DNA from: Tenacibaculum tangerinum | Lineage (GTDB): Bacteria > Bacteroidota > Bacteroidia > Flavobacteriales > Flavobacteriaceae | NCBI RefSeq assembly: GCF_029853675.1 | Contig: NZ_CP122539.1 | Coordinates: 62,001-126,000, forward strand | Direction: 5' to 3' | DNA: 64,000 nucleotides | Part shown: piece after piece, positions 35,705 to 44,018 of the stretch | Layout of the letters: the number at the start of each line of letters is the position of its first letter | Numbering within the stretch: position 1 is the stretch's first letter | Made by a program: the position numbers and the translations under genes | The notes under the pieces: model-generated | Database searches by the model: none | The model's input: the letters and a program-made list of their open reading frames with translations, nothing else | What the model was told of the DNA's origin: nothing

Positions 35705-36808
35705 TTATCTTTTTTCGATATTCAAGTTCTTAAGTACTCCATCTGTTGCAAACATAATTATCCAAAGTTTATCAAATTCATTTTTGAAAGTTCTATTGTA
35801 TGTATTCTCGATTTCAAGATTTAATTTATTTGATATCTCTACACTCAAACTTACAGATATATTTAATTCGGTCTTTATGTCAAGTGAATTGATTTTTAAC
35901 AAATCATATCTTCCTGAAAATTTGAAGCCGTACACAGCAGAATTTAATGCGTGTTTTTTTACTTTTTTGTTTGTGTTATGAATATTTTTAATGTATTTGT
36001 TTAGGCTGTAGTCAAATTCATTTTCTAAATCCAAATCTGTATTTTTAACACCACTTATTATAAATTCAACTATGCTAATATATCTTGTATTAAAAATAGC
36101 AGATACGTATTCCCCTTCAAGCAGCAAATCTTGATTTTTTTCATTTACTTTTTTTAAATAATTGGATAGTTTTGCTTTGTTTGTATCATCTAATTTAGAT
36201 GAAGGTATTTTATCAATAACACTTTTAAAGTCTACATTCAAAGAATCTGTGATAGTTGTTTTCAATTTTTTTGTTACATCATTACTAATTGGCTGAACAT
36301 TGACATAATATTTTGTTCTAATTAATTTTTCTCTTATTTCGTAATTTTCTTGTTTCCATAAAAGTTTCCTTTTTGCTGTTTGGTCGCCACTCTTAAATGA
36401 AGTTTTAAAAGCTAAATAATTGTCATCCTCTCTTAATAAAGAATCTTTCGTTTCTAATAATTCGAAGCCAACTTCTTCATAATATTTAAAGTCTATTAAA
36501 TCTAAAATGGGATATCCATCTTTACTATCGTAATTAGATAAGTCAAATAATGAAAATATTCCTTTTCTATAATTATTTTTATCATATCGAACTGTTCCTA
36601 ATCGCCATAAGAATGTATCTAAATCATCTGTAAGGTCATTAATTACAGTTGTAGTAGAAAATGTTCCCAAATCATTGAATTTTTTTATTCCAGTTATTTC
36701 AATTGCTTTAATTTTTTCTCCGAAAAGTTCGATTTTCTGGTTTTTTTGAGAATAAACATTTGTAGATATAAATAAGGAAACAAATAATAAGTAGATGATT
36801 TTTTTCAT
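35705..36808 (-). CDS. Hypothetical secreted protein, 367 residues (cassette J)
   Basis: A signal peptide (IIYLLFVSLFISTNVYS) precedes an acidic, lysine-rich soluble sequence without recognised domain. Stretches such as LKTTITDSLNVDFKSVIDKI and FDKLWIIMFATDGVLKNLN are visible. It might be periplasmic or outer-membrane attached. The cassette ends GTTAGCTAT (35689) and ATAGCTAAC (36841) match exactly. Confidence 0.7.
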   Translation of the reverse strand: MKKIIYLLFVSLFISTNVYSQKNQKIELFGEKIKAIEITGIKKFNDLGTFSTTTVINDLTDDLDTFLWRLGTVRYDKNNYRKGIFSLFDLSNYDSKDGYPILDLIDFKYYEEVGFELLETKDSLLREDDNYLAFKTSFKSGDQTAKRKLLWKQENYEIREKLIRTKYYVNVQPISNDVTKKLKTTITDSLNVDFKSVIDKIPSSKLDDTNKAKLSNYLKKVNEKNQDLLLEGEYVSAIFNTRYISIVEFIISGVKNTDLDLENEFDYSLNKYIKNIHNTNKKVKKHALNSAVYGFKFSGRYDLLKINSLDIKTELNISVSLSVEISNKLNLEIENTYNRTFKNEFDKLWIIMFATDGVLKNLNIEKR

Positions 36809-36840
36809 AATTTTATTTTTAGTTGGTTGGTTATTAGATG

Positions 36841-36977
36841 ATAGCTAACGGTCTCGTGTATGAGTAGTAGCGGATTTTTACTCACATACCTTTCGGTTTT
36901 GCACTGACCTTTGTTTTATGTTTATGCTTTCGTTTTATTACTTCATCCGCTATTACTTATACACATTGTTAGCAAAT
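36841..36977. repeat. attC-like site S10
   Basis: About 137 bp. Left ATAGCTAACG, right ATTGTTAGCAAAT. Arms GTGTATGAGTAGTAGCGG and CCGCTATTACTTATACAC pair well; the inner body resembles S8. The stop codon TAA of the next gene is part of the right junction word. Confidence 0.75.
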
Positions 36978-37667
36978 GTGATTTATTTTATTCCAAATGA
37001 TATTATCAAATTCTACTTTTCCTTCATAAAACTTAAAATCTAATCCAGAAAGGTTTTTCCCTGTTAGGTCTTTTATATTCAAACTATATTTTTCATAATA
37101 AATTTTGGTCAAAACAGATGGAAGTTGGCCTAAATAATATTCCGAGTAAAGTTTATTAAAAACTCTCATTCTTAAATTAATGGCAATTTCTTCTAGAACA
37201 TAAAGCCTATTCAAACGAATTTGTAATTCAGTGGAATCAATTGACTCATAAATCGTATGATTTTCAGCTGCTTCGGATAAATCATTTCTAAATTCGTCAT
37301 CAACGTTAAAAAGAATTAAAAGAGAACGATAAATATTAAAGAATTTATGGTCAGTAATTTCACTAACATTTTTTATTTTCCATTTCTTGAATACGCTCTC
37401 ATCAATTTGTGGAAAATCTCGTTTGAAAACCTTATTTATCCATTTAACCCTTTCAGGAAAGTACTGGTTTTTTGTTTTGAAATTCTGCACTATGAAAGAT
37501 AATTCTTTATTTGTTTGTTTCACTTTGTTGTATAATTGAAGATTATCTGCGATCAAGAAGTAAGGTCGGCAGTCATCCAATTCCAAAATTATTTTTATGA
37601 GAGCACTTAAATTTTTAGAGCTATAGTTTTTATTGTCGACACTAATAGGAAAAAAAGCTTTATTCAT
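36969..37667 (-). CDS. Hypothetical protein, 232 residues (cassette K, third gene)
   Basis: A soluble, mostly helical protein without signal peptide (MNKAFFPISVDNKNYSSKNL; FVIDEVALYLA-like helices are absent). It may act in the cytosol with the two upstream membrane proteins. The start overlaps the end of the 210-residue gene by 8 bases. Its last codons ATT TGC TAA are the junction word itself, so cassette and reading frame end together. No family recognised. Confidence 0.7.
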   Translation of the reverse strand: MNKAFFPISVDNKNYSSKNLSALIKIILELDDCRPYFLIADNLQLYNKVKQTNKELSFIVQNFKTKNQYFPERVKWINKVFKRDFPQIDESVFKKWKIKNVSEITDHKFFNIYRSLLILFNVDDEFRNDLSEAAENHTIYESIDSTELQIRLNRLYVLEEIAINLRMRVFNKLYSEYYLGQLPSVLTKIYYEKYSLNIKDLTGKNLSGLDFKFYEGKVEFDNIIWNKINHIC

Positions 37668-38292
37668 TGATTAATCTTTTTTGAGCGACCAAATCAACAA
37701 AAAGTAAAACAACAGAAAAACCTAGACAGATTAAGAAGATTATCCAACTCGTATTAGCAACATCCTTAAGTAAATACCTTATTAATTCATAAGTCATAAA
37801 GTTTAAAGAAAATGCATTTGCTTTAGTTTCCTTTTTCAATTTTATAACAACAAAAGGATTTTCCGTTTTGATTTTAGAAAAATGCTTTGTTGAATCAATT
37901 TGAAAATATCTGCTTTCCTCTTTATTTCGCAATTCTTTTAATTCATCTTCTGTTGTAAAATGGTATGCCACATATTCATCCTGCCATTCTGGATAATATT
38001 TTTTAGAGAGATAAAGTGAAAATATAATAAGAGGTAATAGCAAAAACAAGGACATAAATATATATCTTGAAGTTTTAACACCCTTTTTTGAGTTTGCATT
38101 TTGTTCCGATATTGATTCATCTATGTTTTTATAGTTCCACTTGTAATCTAACAGGAACATAAAACAGAAAATGCACAAGGAAATTAAAATGCAATGAATA
38201 AATGATATTTCAAACGCGACTAGTGCAATTACAAAAGTTACAATTGGTGTAATACCTTCTTTTGCCCACTTAAATGACCGAATATTCTCCAT
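37660..38292 (-). CDS. Hypothetical membrane protein, 210 residues (cassette K, second gene)
   Basis: About four membrane segments: two near the N-terminus (residues ~15-50), one at ~75-95 and one at ~183-200, with a soluble loop between (FTTEDELKELRNKEESRYFQ). No family recognised. It starts three bases after the stop of the transporter-like gene and overlaps the next gene, so the three form one operon inside one cassette. Confidence 0.7.
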   Translation of the reverse strand: MENIRSFKWAKEGITPIVTFVIALVAFEISFIHCILISLCIFCFMFLLDYKWNYKNIDESISEQNANSKKGVKTSRYIFMSLFLLLPLIIFSLYLSKKYYPEWQDEYVAYHFTTEDELKELRNKEESRYFQIDSTKHFSKIKTENPFVVIKLKKETKANAFSLNFMTYELIRYLLKDVANTSWIIFLICLGFSVVLLFVDLVAQKRLINE

Positions 38293-38294
38293 AA

Positions 38295-39719
38295 TTATTT
38301 TTTTAAGGCAATTAGTGAAATTAATACTGGAAATAGACTTGCGGCCAAGGTGAAACTCATTTCATTATCACTTTGGAAAAAACCGATTATGGAAAGAACC
38401 ATATATCCAATGATACTAACTACAGTAAGTGAAGGTTTAGGTTTGTACCCTTTGAATAACCTCACAAAAGCTGGTAAGAGATTCAGACAAATAGGCATTA
38501 CAATGAATATTATCTTTTCAAAAGGGAATTCTATTAGCCTTACAGCGATGTATGCAAGTGTAAAAAAAGATGCAAAAAGTAAACTTTTAAGAAATGGCCT
38601 GCCAATTTTTAACTTATCTCCATCTAAATTTCCATTATTGTGATTAAAGCTCCTAACTAAAAAGAAACTGTAAATCTGGGTGTCTGCCGTTGAAAATAAA
38701 GCGGATACTGCTCCTATCCAGAAAGCTAGAATAAAACCAATGGACAACTCTTTCAAGTTCTCTAAAAGAGCGAAAATAGAGTTTTCTCCTGTCTGATTTG
38801 TCAATGCAAATGTTCCAAAACCAACAAGGATTAAAAGCAACCAAACAATGCTAGTTGTAAACATAGATTTTTTTTGAAGTACAGTCTCATTTTCTCCAAA
38901 AATCCAAACTCTCAACCAATGGCCTTCAGTCACTAATATTAAAAATGAATTTAAAACAAACACGTGAAGAACAAATAGAATAACATTTGTAGTCGGTACT
39001 ATTGGTGACAGAATACTCAAATCAATTTGAATAGTTTGTGATTGGTAAATCAGTATTCCACAACCAGTCATCAGTAATAAAATTGAAAAAAGTATTAAAG
39101 GGCTTTGAAAAGAGTCAGCAAATACAAAACCACGTAAACCATATTTGACAGTGAAATAAATGATTAATGTAGTTGCTAGAAAAATAACTAGTGATTTTAG
39201 CATTATATGTTCTATTTGAAACAGGTAAACAAAAATGTCTGTGAACAGTGCGAATTCCAACCAAATAATAGCACCGATATTTAGTAAGCTTATTACTTTG
39301 ACTAAATTCGATAATTGTTTGGCGTTGTTGGTATCATTCCAAAATAAAGAAGCAATTACACCGACTTTCTGTTTTTTAGACTCTAACAGTTCTTTGATTC
39401 TCGTAGTGCTTAATATTTTCTTTGTAAAAAAGTTGGTTATAAAACCACTAAAAAAAATTGAAACCACGCAAGCAAGTATCGCCCAACCGAAAATTTTGGA
39501 ATTACCAATAAAAAACAGATAAGCAGTAGCCAGAGAAGTTAAAGTTCCAACAATATTTGTAGCTGTAAACCATTTAGATAATTTGGGGCCAATTTGCCTA
39601 TCCCATTTGTCTTTCTCTTCTGCGGTGTAAACCAATGACTCTTTTGGTCGCCCAAGGACTTGGAAAAACAAAAATGTCATTCCAAACACTAGTATGATTG
39701 TTAATATTTCTAATATCAT
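38295..39719 (-). CDS. Sodium/solute-symporter-like 12-TM protein (cassette K, first gene)
   Basis: A 474-residue polytopic protein with about 12-13 membrane segments. Two stretches resemble the SSS family: KYGLRGFVFADSFQSPLIL (helix 6 region) and GAVSALFSTADTQIYSFFL (helix 9 region, where SSS proteins have the A-x-x-STADSxL signature). Sodium-coupled uptake is therefore possible, but the protein is divergent and the substrate is unknown. It could instead be a sensor with a transporter fold. It leads a three-gene cassette bounded by GTTAGCAAAT (36968) and ATTTGCTAAC (39747). Confidence 0.72.
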   Translation of the reverse strand: MILEILTIILVFGMTFLFFQVLGRPKESLVYTAEEKDKWDRQIGPKLSKWFTATNIVGTLTSLATAYLFFIGNSKIFGWAILACVVSIFFSGFITNFFTKKILSTTRIKELLESKKQKVGVIASLFWNDTNNAKQLSNLVKVISLLNIGAIIWLEFALFTDIFVYLFQIEHIMLKSLVIFLATTLIIYFTVKYGLRGFVFADSFQSPLILFSILLLMTGCGILIYQSQTIQIDLSILSPIVPTTNVILFVLHVFVLNSFLILVTEGHWLRVWIFGENETVLQKKSMFTTSIVWLLLILVGFGTFALTNQTGENSIFALLENLKELSIGFILAFWIGAVSALFSTADTQIYSFFLVRSFNHNNGNLDGDKLKIGRPFLKSLLFASFFTLAYIAVRLIEFPFEKIIFIVMPICLNLLPAFVRLFKGYKPKPSLTVVSIIGYMVLSIIGFFQSDNEMSFTLAASLFPVLISLIALKK

Positions 39720-39746
39720 ATATTATCCATTTGGTTAGTTATTCAT

Positions 39747-40190
39747 ATTTGCTAACTTGTTTATATAAATACCTTTAGCACTCTTATACAACCTATTTGG
39801 AGGTATAAAGATACTTTTTGTTAATTTTTAGTGCTTTTATTTTTTAATAAATATACTGTTCTTTCTAAACTATTACAAGGGTTTTTAATTTCTGAGTTTT
39901 AATAGTTTTTAACTCGTTATAGTTAAACGTTCATTCTTTTATTTCAACAAAAGCATGCGATATTATAAAGTTCTTAAAACAAGTTACTATTAATTATACT
40001 GTTCCTATAAACTTACTACATAACGTGCATACATTCTTACGGAATCCCATAAGCTCAGTTATTTAAGTAATAAAAGTAGTTTTTTTGTCATAAACGATTT
40101 TGATATTGCTGTTTAGGTCGCTACTATTTGGGCATGTTTAGTGGTTGTCACTTTCGCATCAACTACTTTTTATAGGATACAATGTTGTGC
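39747..40190. repeat. attC-like site S11, expanded (about 440 bp)
   Basis: The left word ATTTGCTAAC and right word AATGTTGTGC follow the junction pattern, and the right arm TTATAGGATACAATG resembles those of S8 and S10. Between them lie about 400 bp that include the right direct repeat (39990-40086). No gene is seen in this stretch. I infer that a normal site was enlarged by insertion, but the outer pairing is weaker than in the other sites. Confidence 0.5.
39990..40086 (+). repeat. Right copy of the ~90-bp direct repeat
   Basis: TTCTTACGGAATCCCATAAG (40034-40053) followed by TTATTTAAGTAATAAAAGT matches the copy at 20970-21066 in the same orientation; upstream, GTTCCTATAAACTT also matches ATTCCTACGAACTT. 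Confidence 0.75.
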
Positions 40191-40621
40191 TTATTTTTTG
40201 TATGTAGTTTTATTTTCTGTCCGTCTTTCAAATCCCTTATTTGAAATCCTAAATCCCCGCTAAAAGAAATTAGTTCCGCAAAGCTTATTTTTCCAATGTT
40301 GGTTTTTTCATATTCTCCTCCAATAACTGCGGGTATTTTTAAACAGTATTTTTGGTTTTGTCCTAATTCTCCAAGTTCCGATTTCGCAACTTCCACGAAA
40401 TTGGTCATTTCCCAATCTTCGATAAATTCAGAATCAGTCGAAAGGCGGTCAAATTCAGATTCTGATTCCGCAATTTTTTCGCAACTGGTTTCTTCTGGAC
40501 AGATTCTCCAATATTCGTTTTTGTCAGTTTTGAAAATCACGTTGCCAAAGTCATTTGTCCGAATAATTTCGGTCGCATTACATCCTTTCCAATTCCAAGC
40601 TTTATTTATTTCTACAATCAT
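40163..40621 (-). CDS. DUF1851 / Tdi1 immunity-like protein (cassette L)
   Basis: A 152-residue soluble protein. The second half, CLKIPAVIGGEYEKTNIGKI then FSGDLGFQIRDLKDGQKI, is the DUF1851 domain, related to the Tdi1 immunity protein that protects against a type VI secretion DNase/NADase-type effector. So it may be an orphan immunity gene carried as a cassette. The reading frame runs 21 bases past the GTTGTG junction, so the last residues (NIVSYKK) come from the site arm. The 5' junction (CACAAC at 40636) matches over six bases only. Confidence 0.72.
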   Translation of the reverse strand: MIVEINKAWNWKGCNATEIIRTNDFGNVIFKTDKNEYWRICPEETSCEKIAESESEFDRLSTDSEFIEDWEMTNFVEVAKSELGELGQNQKYCLKIPAVIGGEYEKTNIGKISFAELISFSGDLGFQIRDLKDGQKIKLHTKNKHNIVSYKK

Positions 40622-40787
40622 TTTCTCAAATTAGTCACAACTTCATTACAAACCGCATAAAATTACCGCTATACTACTTTTTAAGTAGGAGAAGCCCACG
40701 GTTTTGCGACCGTATATCCTTCCAAATATAAAAATAAACATAAAAAGCGACACTTTTTTTATCGGGACGACGACCCGAGCCTAATCA

Positions 40788-40930
40788 TGATGACACCCCA
40801 AGGGTAAGGGGAGTGACACTCCATACCTAAGGGGAGTGACACCCCAACGGTAAGGGGAGTGATACTCCATGCCTAAGGGGAGTGACACTCCTTGCCTAAG
40901 GGGAGTGTTATTCACTGCCTAAAAGGAGCA
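40788..40930. repeat. 23-bp tandem repeat, five full copies plus partial ends
   Basis: Unit TAAGGGGAGTGACACTCCATACC (23 bp, shown here as two overlapping words TAAGGGGAGTGACACTCC and CACTCCATACC). Each unit holds a small palindrome GGAGTGACACTCC. Copies start at 40805, 40828, 40851, 40874 and 40897. The period is not a multiple of three and the units are contiguous, so this is neither coding nor CRISPR. Confidence 0.9.
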
Positions 40931-41065
40931 ACAACAACGAGCAAAAAAGATACACATTGGTGCGTGTGTAGAAAAATGTTTGTTGGGTACGGTTTAGTAT
41001 ACACGCAATTAAAAAAACGCTATTACAGCATAAGAATAGCGCTTATATAGAGGTTATAAAAGTAG

Positions 41066-41105
41066 TTTAATAAAAAAGCTCGCACGAAGCGAGCTTTTTT
41101 TATTG
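41066..41105. terminator. Terminator after the DUF2911 gene
   Basis: AAAAAAGCTCGC (41072-41083) pairs with GCGAGCTTTTTT (41089-41100) around ACGAA. It is symmetrical with A and T runs, so it works for the minus-strand gene and probably also shields the gene from read-through out of the array. Confidence 0.9.
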
Positions 41106-41123
41106 TTTATAAGAAGTTTTGGC

Positions 41124-41966
41124 TTACTTCATTTCAGCTAAAAACTCTTTATTCATCTTAACGTAGTCAGCATTACCTGCTTTTTCAGCACCTGCTAGTG
41201 ACGCTTTTGCCGCAGCAACAGCTCCTTTTTTATCACCCGCTTTCGCTAAGATTAACGATTGTTGACGTAAATACCAAAAACGAGGTTGGTCTTTCGTCAT
41301 GTCTACCGCCTTATTAATCCATTCTTTTGCTTTGTTAATGTCTTTACCTTCTTGCAAATAGTACACTGCAGACGAAAAATAATCGTTAGCAGCAGGTCCG
41401 GCCATTACTTTTGCAATGCTTTCTTCTACCATTTTACCAGTTGGAGTATTGAATTTTACACCTACATAAACATCTTCCCAAAGCATACCTAATACTGCCG
41501 AGTCGTTTGTTAAATCATCTATAATAATGGTAAATGTCTCCATTTTCATAGGCATAGGCTGTACTTTTGCTGTTGTTGATAACGCAACTTTAGCATCGTC
41601 CCAATTTCTTGGAGTTCCCCAATTGTTGGCATCTGAGTAAAAAATGAATTCCCAAGAGTCTTTACCTGGTTTCGTAAATAAAGCGTAGGTTCCCTTTTTT
41701 AAGGTTTTACCATCAATCGTTACATCATCTCCAAAAGTAACTTTGGTATTTGCATTGGCTCCTGTTCTCCATAGTTTTCCATAAGGAACTAAATCTCCAA
41801 AAATAGCTCTACCTCTCATACCAGGGCGAGAATATTCAACAGACACCTCTGTTAAACCTACTGTTTGCTCTAATTTAGCGGCAGGACTCGGGGCTGGAGT
41901 TTTTAATTGTGCGTTGGTAGTTGTTGATAAAGCAACAACAAATAAGCTTAAAAGTATTTTTTTCAT
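41124..41966 (-). CDS. DUF2911 family secreted protein
   Basis: A signal peptide (KKILLSLFVVALSTTTNAQ) precedes a DUF2911 domain with the signature VEYSRPGMRGRAIFGDLVPY, GKLWRTGANANTKVTFGDDV and KKGTYALFTKPG. The last ~90 residues form TPR-like helices (EWINKAVDMTKDQPRFWYLR). The function is unknown; the family is common in Bacteroidota. It is the first core gene to the right of the cassette array. Confidence 0.9.
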   Translation of the reverse strand: MKKILLSLFVVALSTTTNAQLKTPAPSPAAKLEQTVGLTEVSVEYSRPGMRGRAIFGDLVPYGKLWRTGANANTKVTFGDDVTIDGKTLKKGTYALFTKPGKDSWEFIFYSDANNWGTPRNWDDAKVALSTTAKVQPMPMKMETFTIIIDDLTNDSAVLGMLWEDVYVGVKFNTPTGKMVEESIAKVMAGPAANDYFSSAVYYLQEGKDINKAKEWINKAVDMTKDQPRFWYLRQQSLILAKAGDKKGAVAAAKASLAGAEKAGNADYVKMNKEFLAEMK

Positions 41967-42086
41967 CTTGATTGATTTGTTTTACATTAGATTTGTTAAA
42001 ATTACAAGGAATTCTTCGGATTAATGTTAACAAAAACTTAAAATACCGAAGTAGTATTTCATTGATATTTGCAACTAAAGTTTAGA

Positions 42087-42590
42087 ATGACAAAAAATAG
42101 AGCCTATAGAAGCAATGGAGCCATTGGAGCCTTGTTAGATGAATATGAAAAATCAATAGCAGAGTTTAAAGAAGTTATCAAAGAGGTAAGCTCAAAAGAA
42201 CTAATTCAAGTAGTTGATAATGAAACGAAAGATGAAGATTGCAAGTCAATTCAAACAATAATAACACATGTAATTAGAGCAGGATATACTTATGTTATTG
42301 AAATAAGAAGATGGTTAGGAGAAGATATAAAGTATAAAGAAAAAGAAAAGTTACATTCTATTTTAGAGTACAATGAGGCATTGGATAAAATGTTTGCTTA
42401 TAATGAGCAACTCTTTGAAGATTATCCCAATATAAAACTAGAAGAATTAGACCCAGATAAGAAGGTGCATGTTAGGTGGGGACAGAAATATGATGTAGAA
42501 CAATTATTTGAGCATGCTATCGTACATATATTAAGGCATAGAAGACAAATAGAACTATTTAAAACAAAATTGGTTGATAGTAATTCATAA
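42087..42590 (+). CDS. DinB-like four-helix protein
   Basis: A 167-residue helical protein of the DinB/YfiT fold: helix 1 GALLDEYEKSIAEFKEVI, the first metal-site histidine in QTIITHVIRAGYTYV, and the pair in LFEHAIVHILRHRRQI, giving three histidines of the usual metal site. Members act in thiol-linked stress or remain unknown. The frame is open to TTG 42069, but ATG 42087 is the likely start. It is followed by the aquaporin gene with one base between. Confidence 0.8.
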   Translation: MTKNRAYRSNGAIGALLDEYEKSIAEFKEVIKEVSSKELIQVVDNETKDEDCKSIQTIITHVIRAGYTYVIEIRRWLGEDIKYKEKEKLHSILEYNEALDKMFAYNEQLFEDYPNIKLEELDPDKKVHVRWGQKYDVEQLFEHAIVHILRHRRQIELFKTKLVDSNS

Positions 42591-42591
42591 A

Positions 42592-43257
42592 ATGAAAAAA
42601 TATATCTCTGAAAGTATAGGAACTTTTGCTTTAATTTTCTGTGGAACAGGAGCAATGACGGTAAGTGAAATTACCAATGGCGCAGATTTAACGCATACAG
42701 GAGTGGCAATTACTTGGGGATTAATCGTCATGGCAATGATTTATGCCTTTGGAGAAATTTCAGGAGCACACTTTAATCCTGCGGTGACCATTGCTTTTGC
42801 CTTTGCCAAGAGGTTTTCATGGCAAGAAGTACCGAAGTATGTCATCGCCCAATTGTTAGGGGCCTTATTCGCAAGTATCATGCTTTGGATATTGTTTCCT
42901 ACCAGTGAGTTTTACGGAGCAACGCTGCCATCGGTAGTGCCTTGGCGAGCTTTTGTATTAGAACTACTATTAACCTTCTTTTTAATGCTTACCATTATCA
43001 ATGTATCTACAGGAAGCAAAGAGGTAGGTATTATGGCAGGAATAGCTATTGGGGGCATTGTGTTGTTAGAAGCAATGTTTGCAGGCCCCATTACCAAAGC
43101 TTCTATGAATCCTGCTCGTTCGATAGCACCCGCCCTAATTTCGGGACATTTAGAGCACCTTTGGTTGTATATTTTAGCACCAATTATAGGAGCGTTGTTA
43201 GCGGTAGTTTCATGTAAATTGGTAAAAGACGATAATTGTTGCGATGAAAAATGTTAG
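42592..43257 (+). CDS. Aquaporin / glycerol-facilitator family channel
   Basis: A six-helix MIP channel with both half-helix motifs: HFNPAVTIAF in the first repeat and SMNPARSIAPAL in the second. Residues around the second NPA (ARS) and the short loop E favour the water-selective (AqpZ) branch over GlpF, but I do not commit. The start MKKYISESIGTF at 42592 follows the DinB-like stop directly, and its end overlaps the epimerase gene by 14 bases. Confidence 0.92.
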   Translation: MKKYISESIGTFALIFCGTGAMTVSEITNGADLTHTGVAITWGLIVMAMIYAFGEISGAHFNPAVTIAFAFAKRFSWQEVPKYVIAQLLGALFASIMLWILFPTSEFYGATLPSVVPWRAFVLELLLTFFLMLTIINVSTGSKEVGIMAGIAIGGIVLLEAMFAGPITKASMNPARSIAPALISGHLEHLWLYILAPIIGALLAVVSCKLVKDDNCCDEKC

Positions 43258-44002
43258 TATTTTAGGCTGCGGATGGCTGGGAAAAGAGTTGGCAATAAGC
43301 CTGATCGCAAAAGGGTATCAGGTACAAGGCTCTACTACTTCAGAAGAGAGGTTAGAAGAGTTGAAAGCGGTAAACATTTGCCCTTTTTTGATTGATATTG
43401 CTGAAGAAAAAATAAATCAAGAGTTTTTACATGCCGACCTGTTGGTAATTGCCATTACCTCTAAAGAAGTCGAAGATTTTAGACGATTGATTGCTTCCAT
43501 CGAGAAATCAAAGATTGGTACCGTTATATTTATCAGTTCTACATCGGTATATCCTAGTATGAATAAGGTAATGACCGAGGAAGACGAAACGGCAGATGCC
43601 CCATTAGTGGATATAGAGAAGTTGTTTCGAAACAATACCGCGTTTAGCACCACCATTATTCGGTTTGCAGGATTGTTTGGAGGAAAAAGGCATCCCGGCA
43701 ATTGGTTTGCCAATAGAAAGATTCCACACCCCAAAGGCTATGTAAATATGATTCATCGTGAGGATTGCATTGCTATTATCGAGCAAATTATGGAGCAAAC
43801 CATGTTTGGAGAGGTATTTAATGCCTGTGCCAACCATCATCCAACCCGAGAAGAATTTTACATAAACGCCAGAAAATCTCTCGGAAAACCAGCTCCTGAA
43901 TTTGATACTTCCAAACCGTTGGAGTATAAAATAATTAGCAGTGAAAAACTTCAAAAAACGTTACACTATCAATTCAAACACAATAATTTATGTAGTTTGT
44001 GA
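43244..44002 (+). CDS. NAD(P)-binding epimerase-like protein (YeeZ-like)
   Basis: The Rossmann start VSILGCGWLGKELAISL carries GxGxxG, followed by VIFISSTSVYP (active-site Ser region) and RFAGLFGGKRHPG. This is the extended SDR branch similar to E. coli YeeZ, without the Y-x-x-x-K pair being obvious. The substrate is unknown. It is the third gene of the DinB-aquaporin-epimerase operon. Confidence 0.85.
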   Translation: MKNVSILGCGWLGKELAISLIAKGYQVQGSTTSEERLEELKAVNICPFLIDIAEEKINQEFLHADLLVIAITSKEVEDFRRLIASIEKSKIGTVIFISSTSVYPSMNKVMTEEDETADAPLVDIEKLFRNNTAFSTTIIRFAGLFGGKRHPGNWFANRKIPHPKGYVNMIHREDCIAIIEQIMEQTMFGEVFNACANHHPTREEFYINARKSLGKPAPEFDTSKPLEYKIISSEKLQKTLHYQFKHNNLCSL

Positions 44003-44018
44003 TTATGAGTTATGAATG

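Noticed and set aside
26319..36977. Palindromes as ordinary transcription terminators
   Set aside because: They are about 135 bp long, lack T tracts after the stem, and their outer words match by unit rather than by site. Terminators would not produce inverse matches across a gene.
21302..40700. Prophage or integrative conjugative element
   Set aside because: There are no structural, portal, terminase, tra or relaxase genes and no phage-type integrase.
40788..40930. CRISPR array
   Set aside because: The 23-bp units are contiguous with no spacers, and there are no cas genes.
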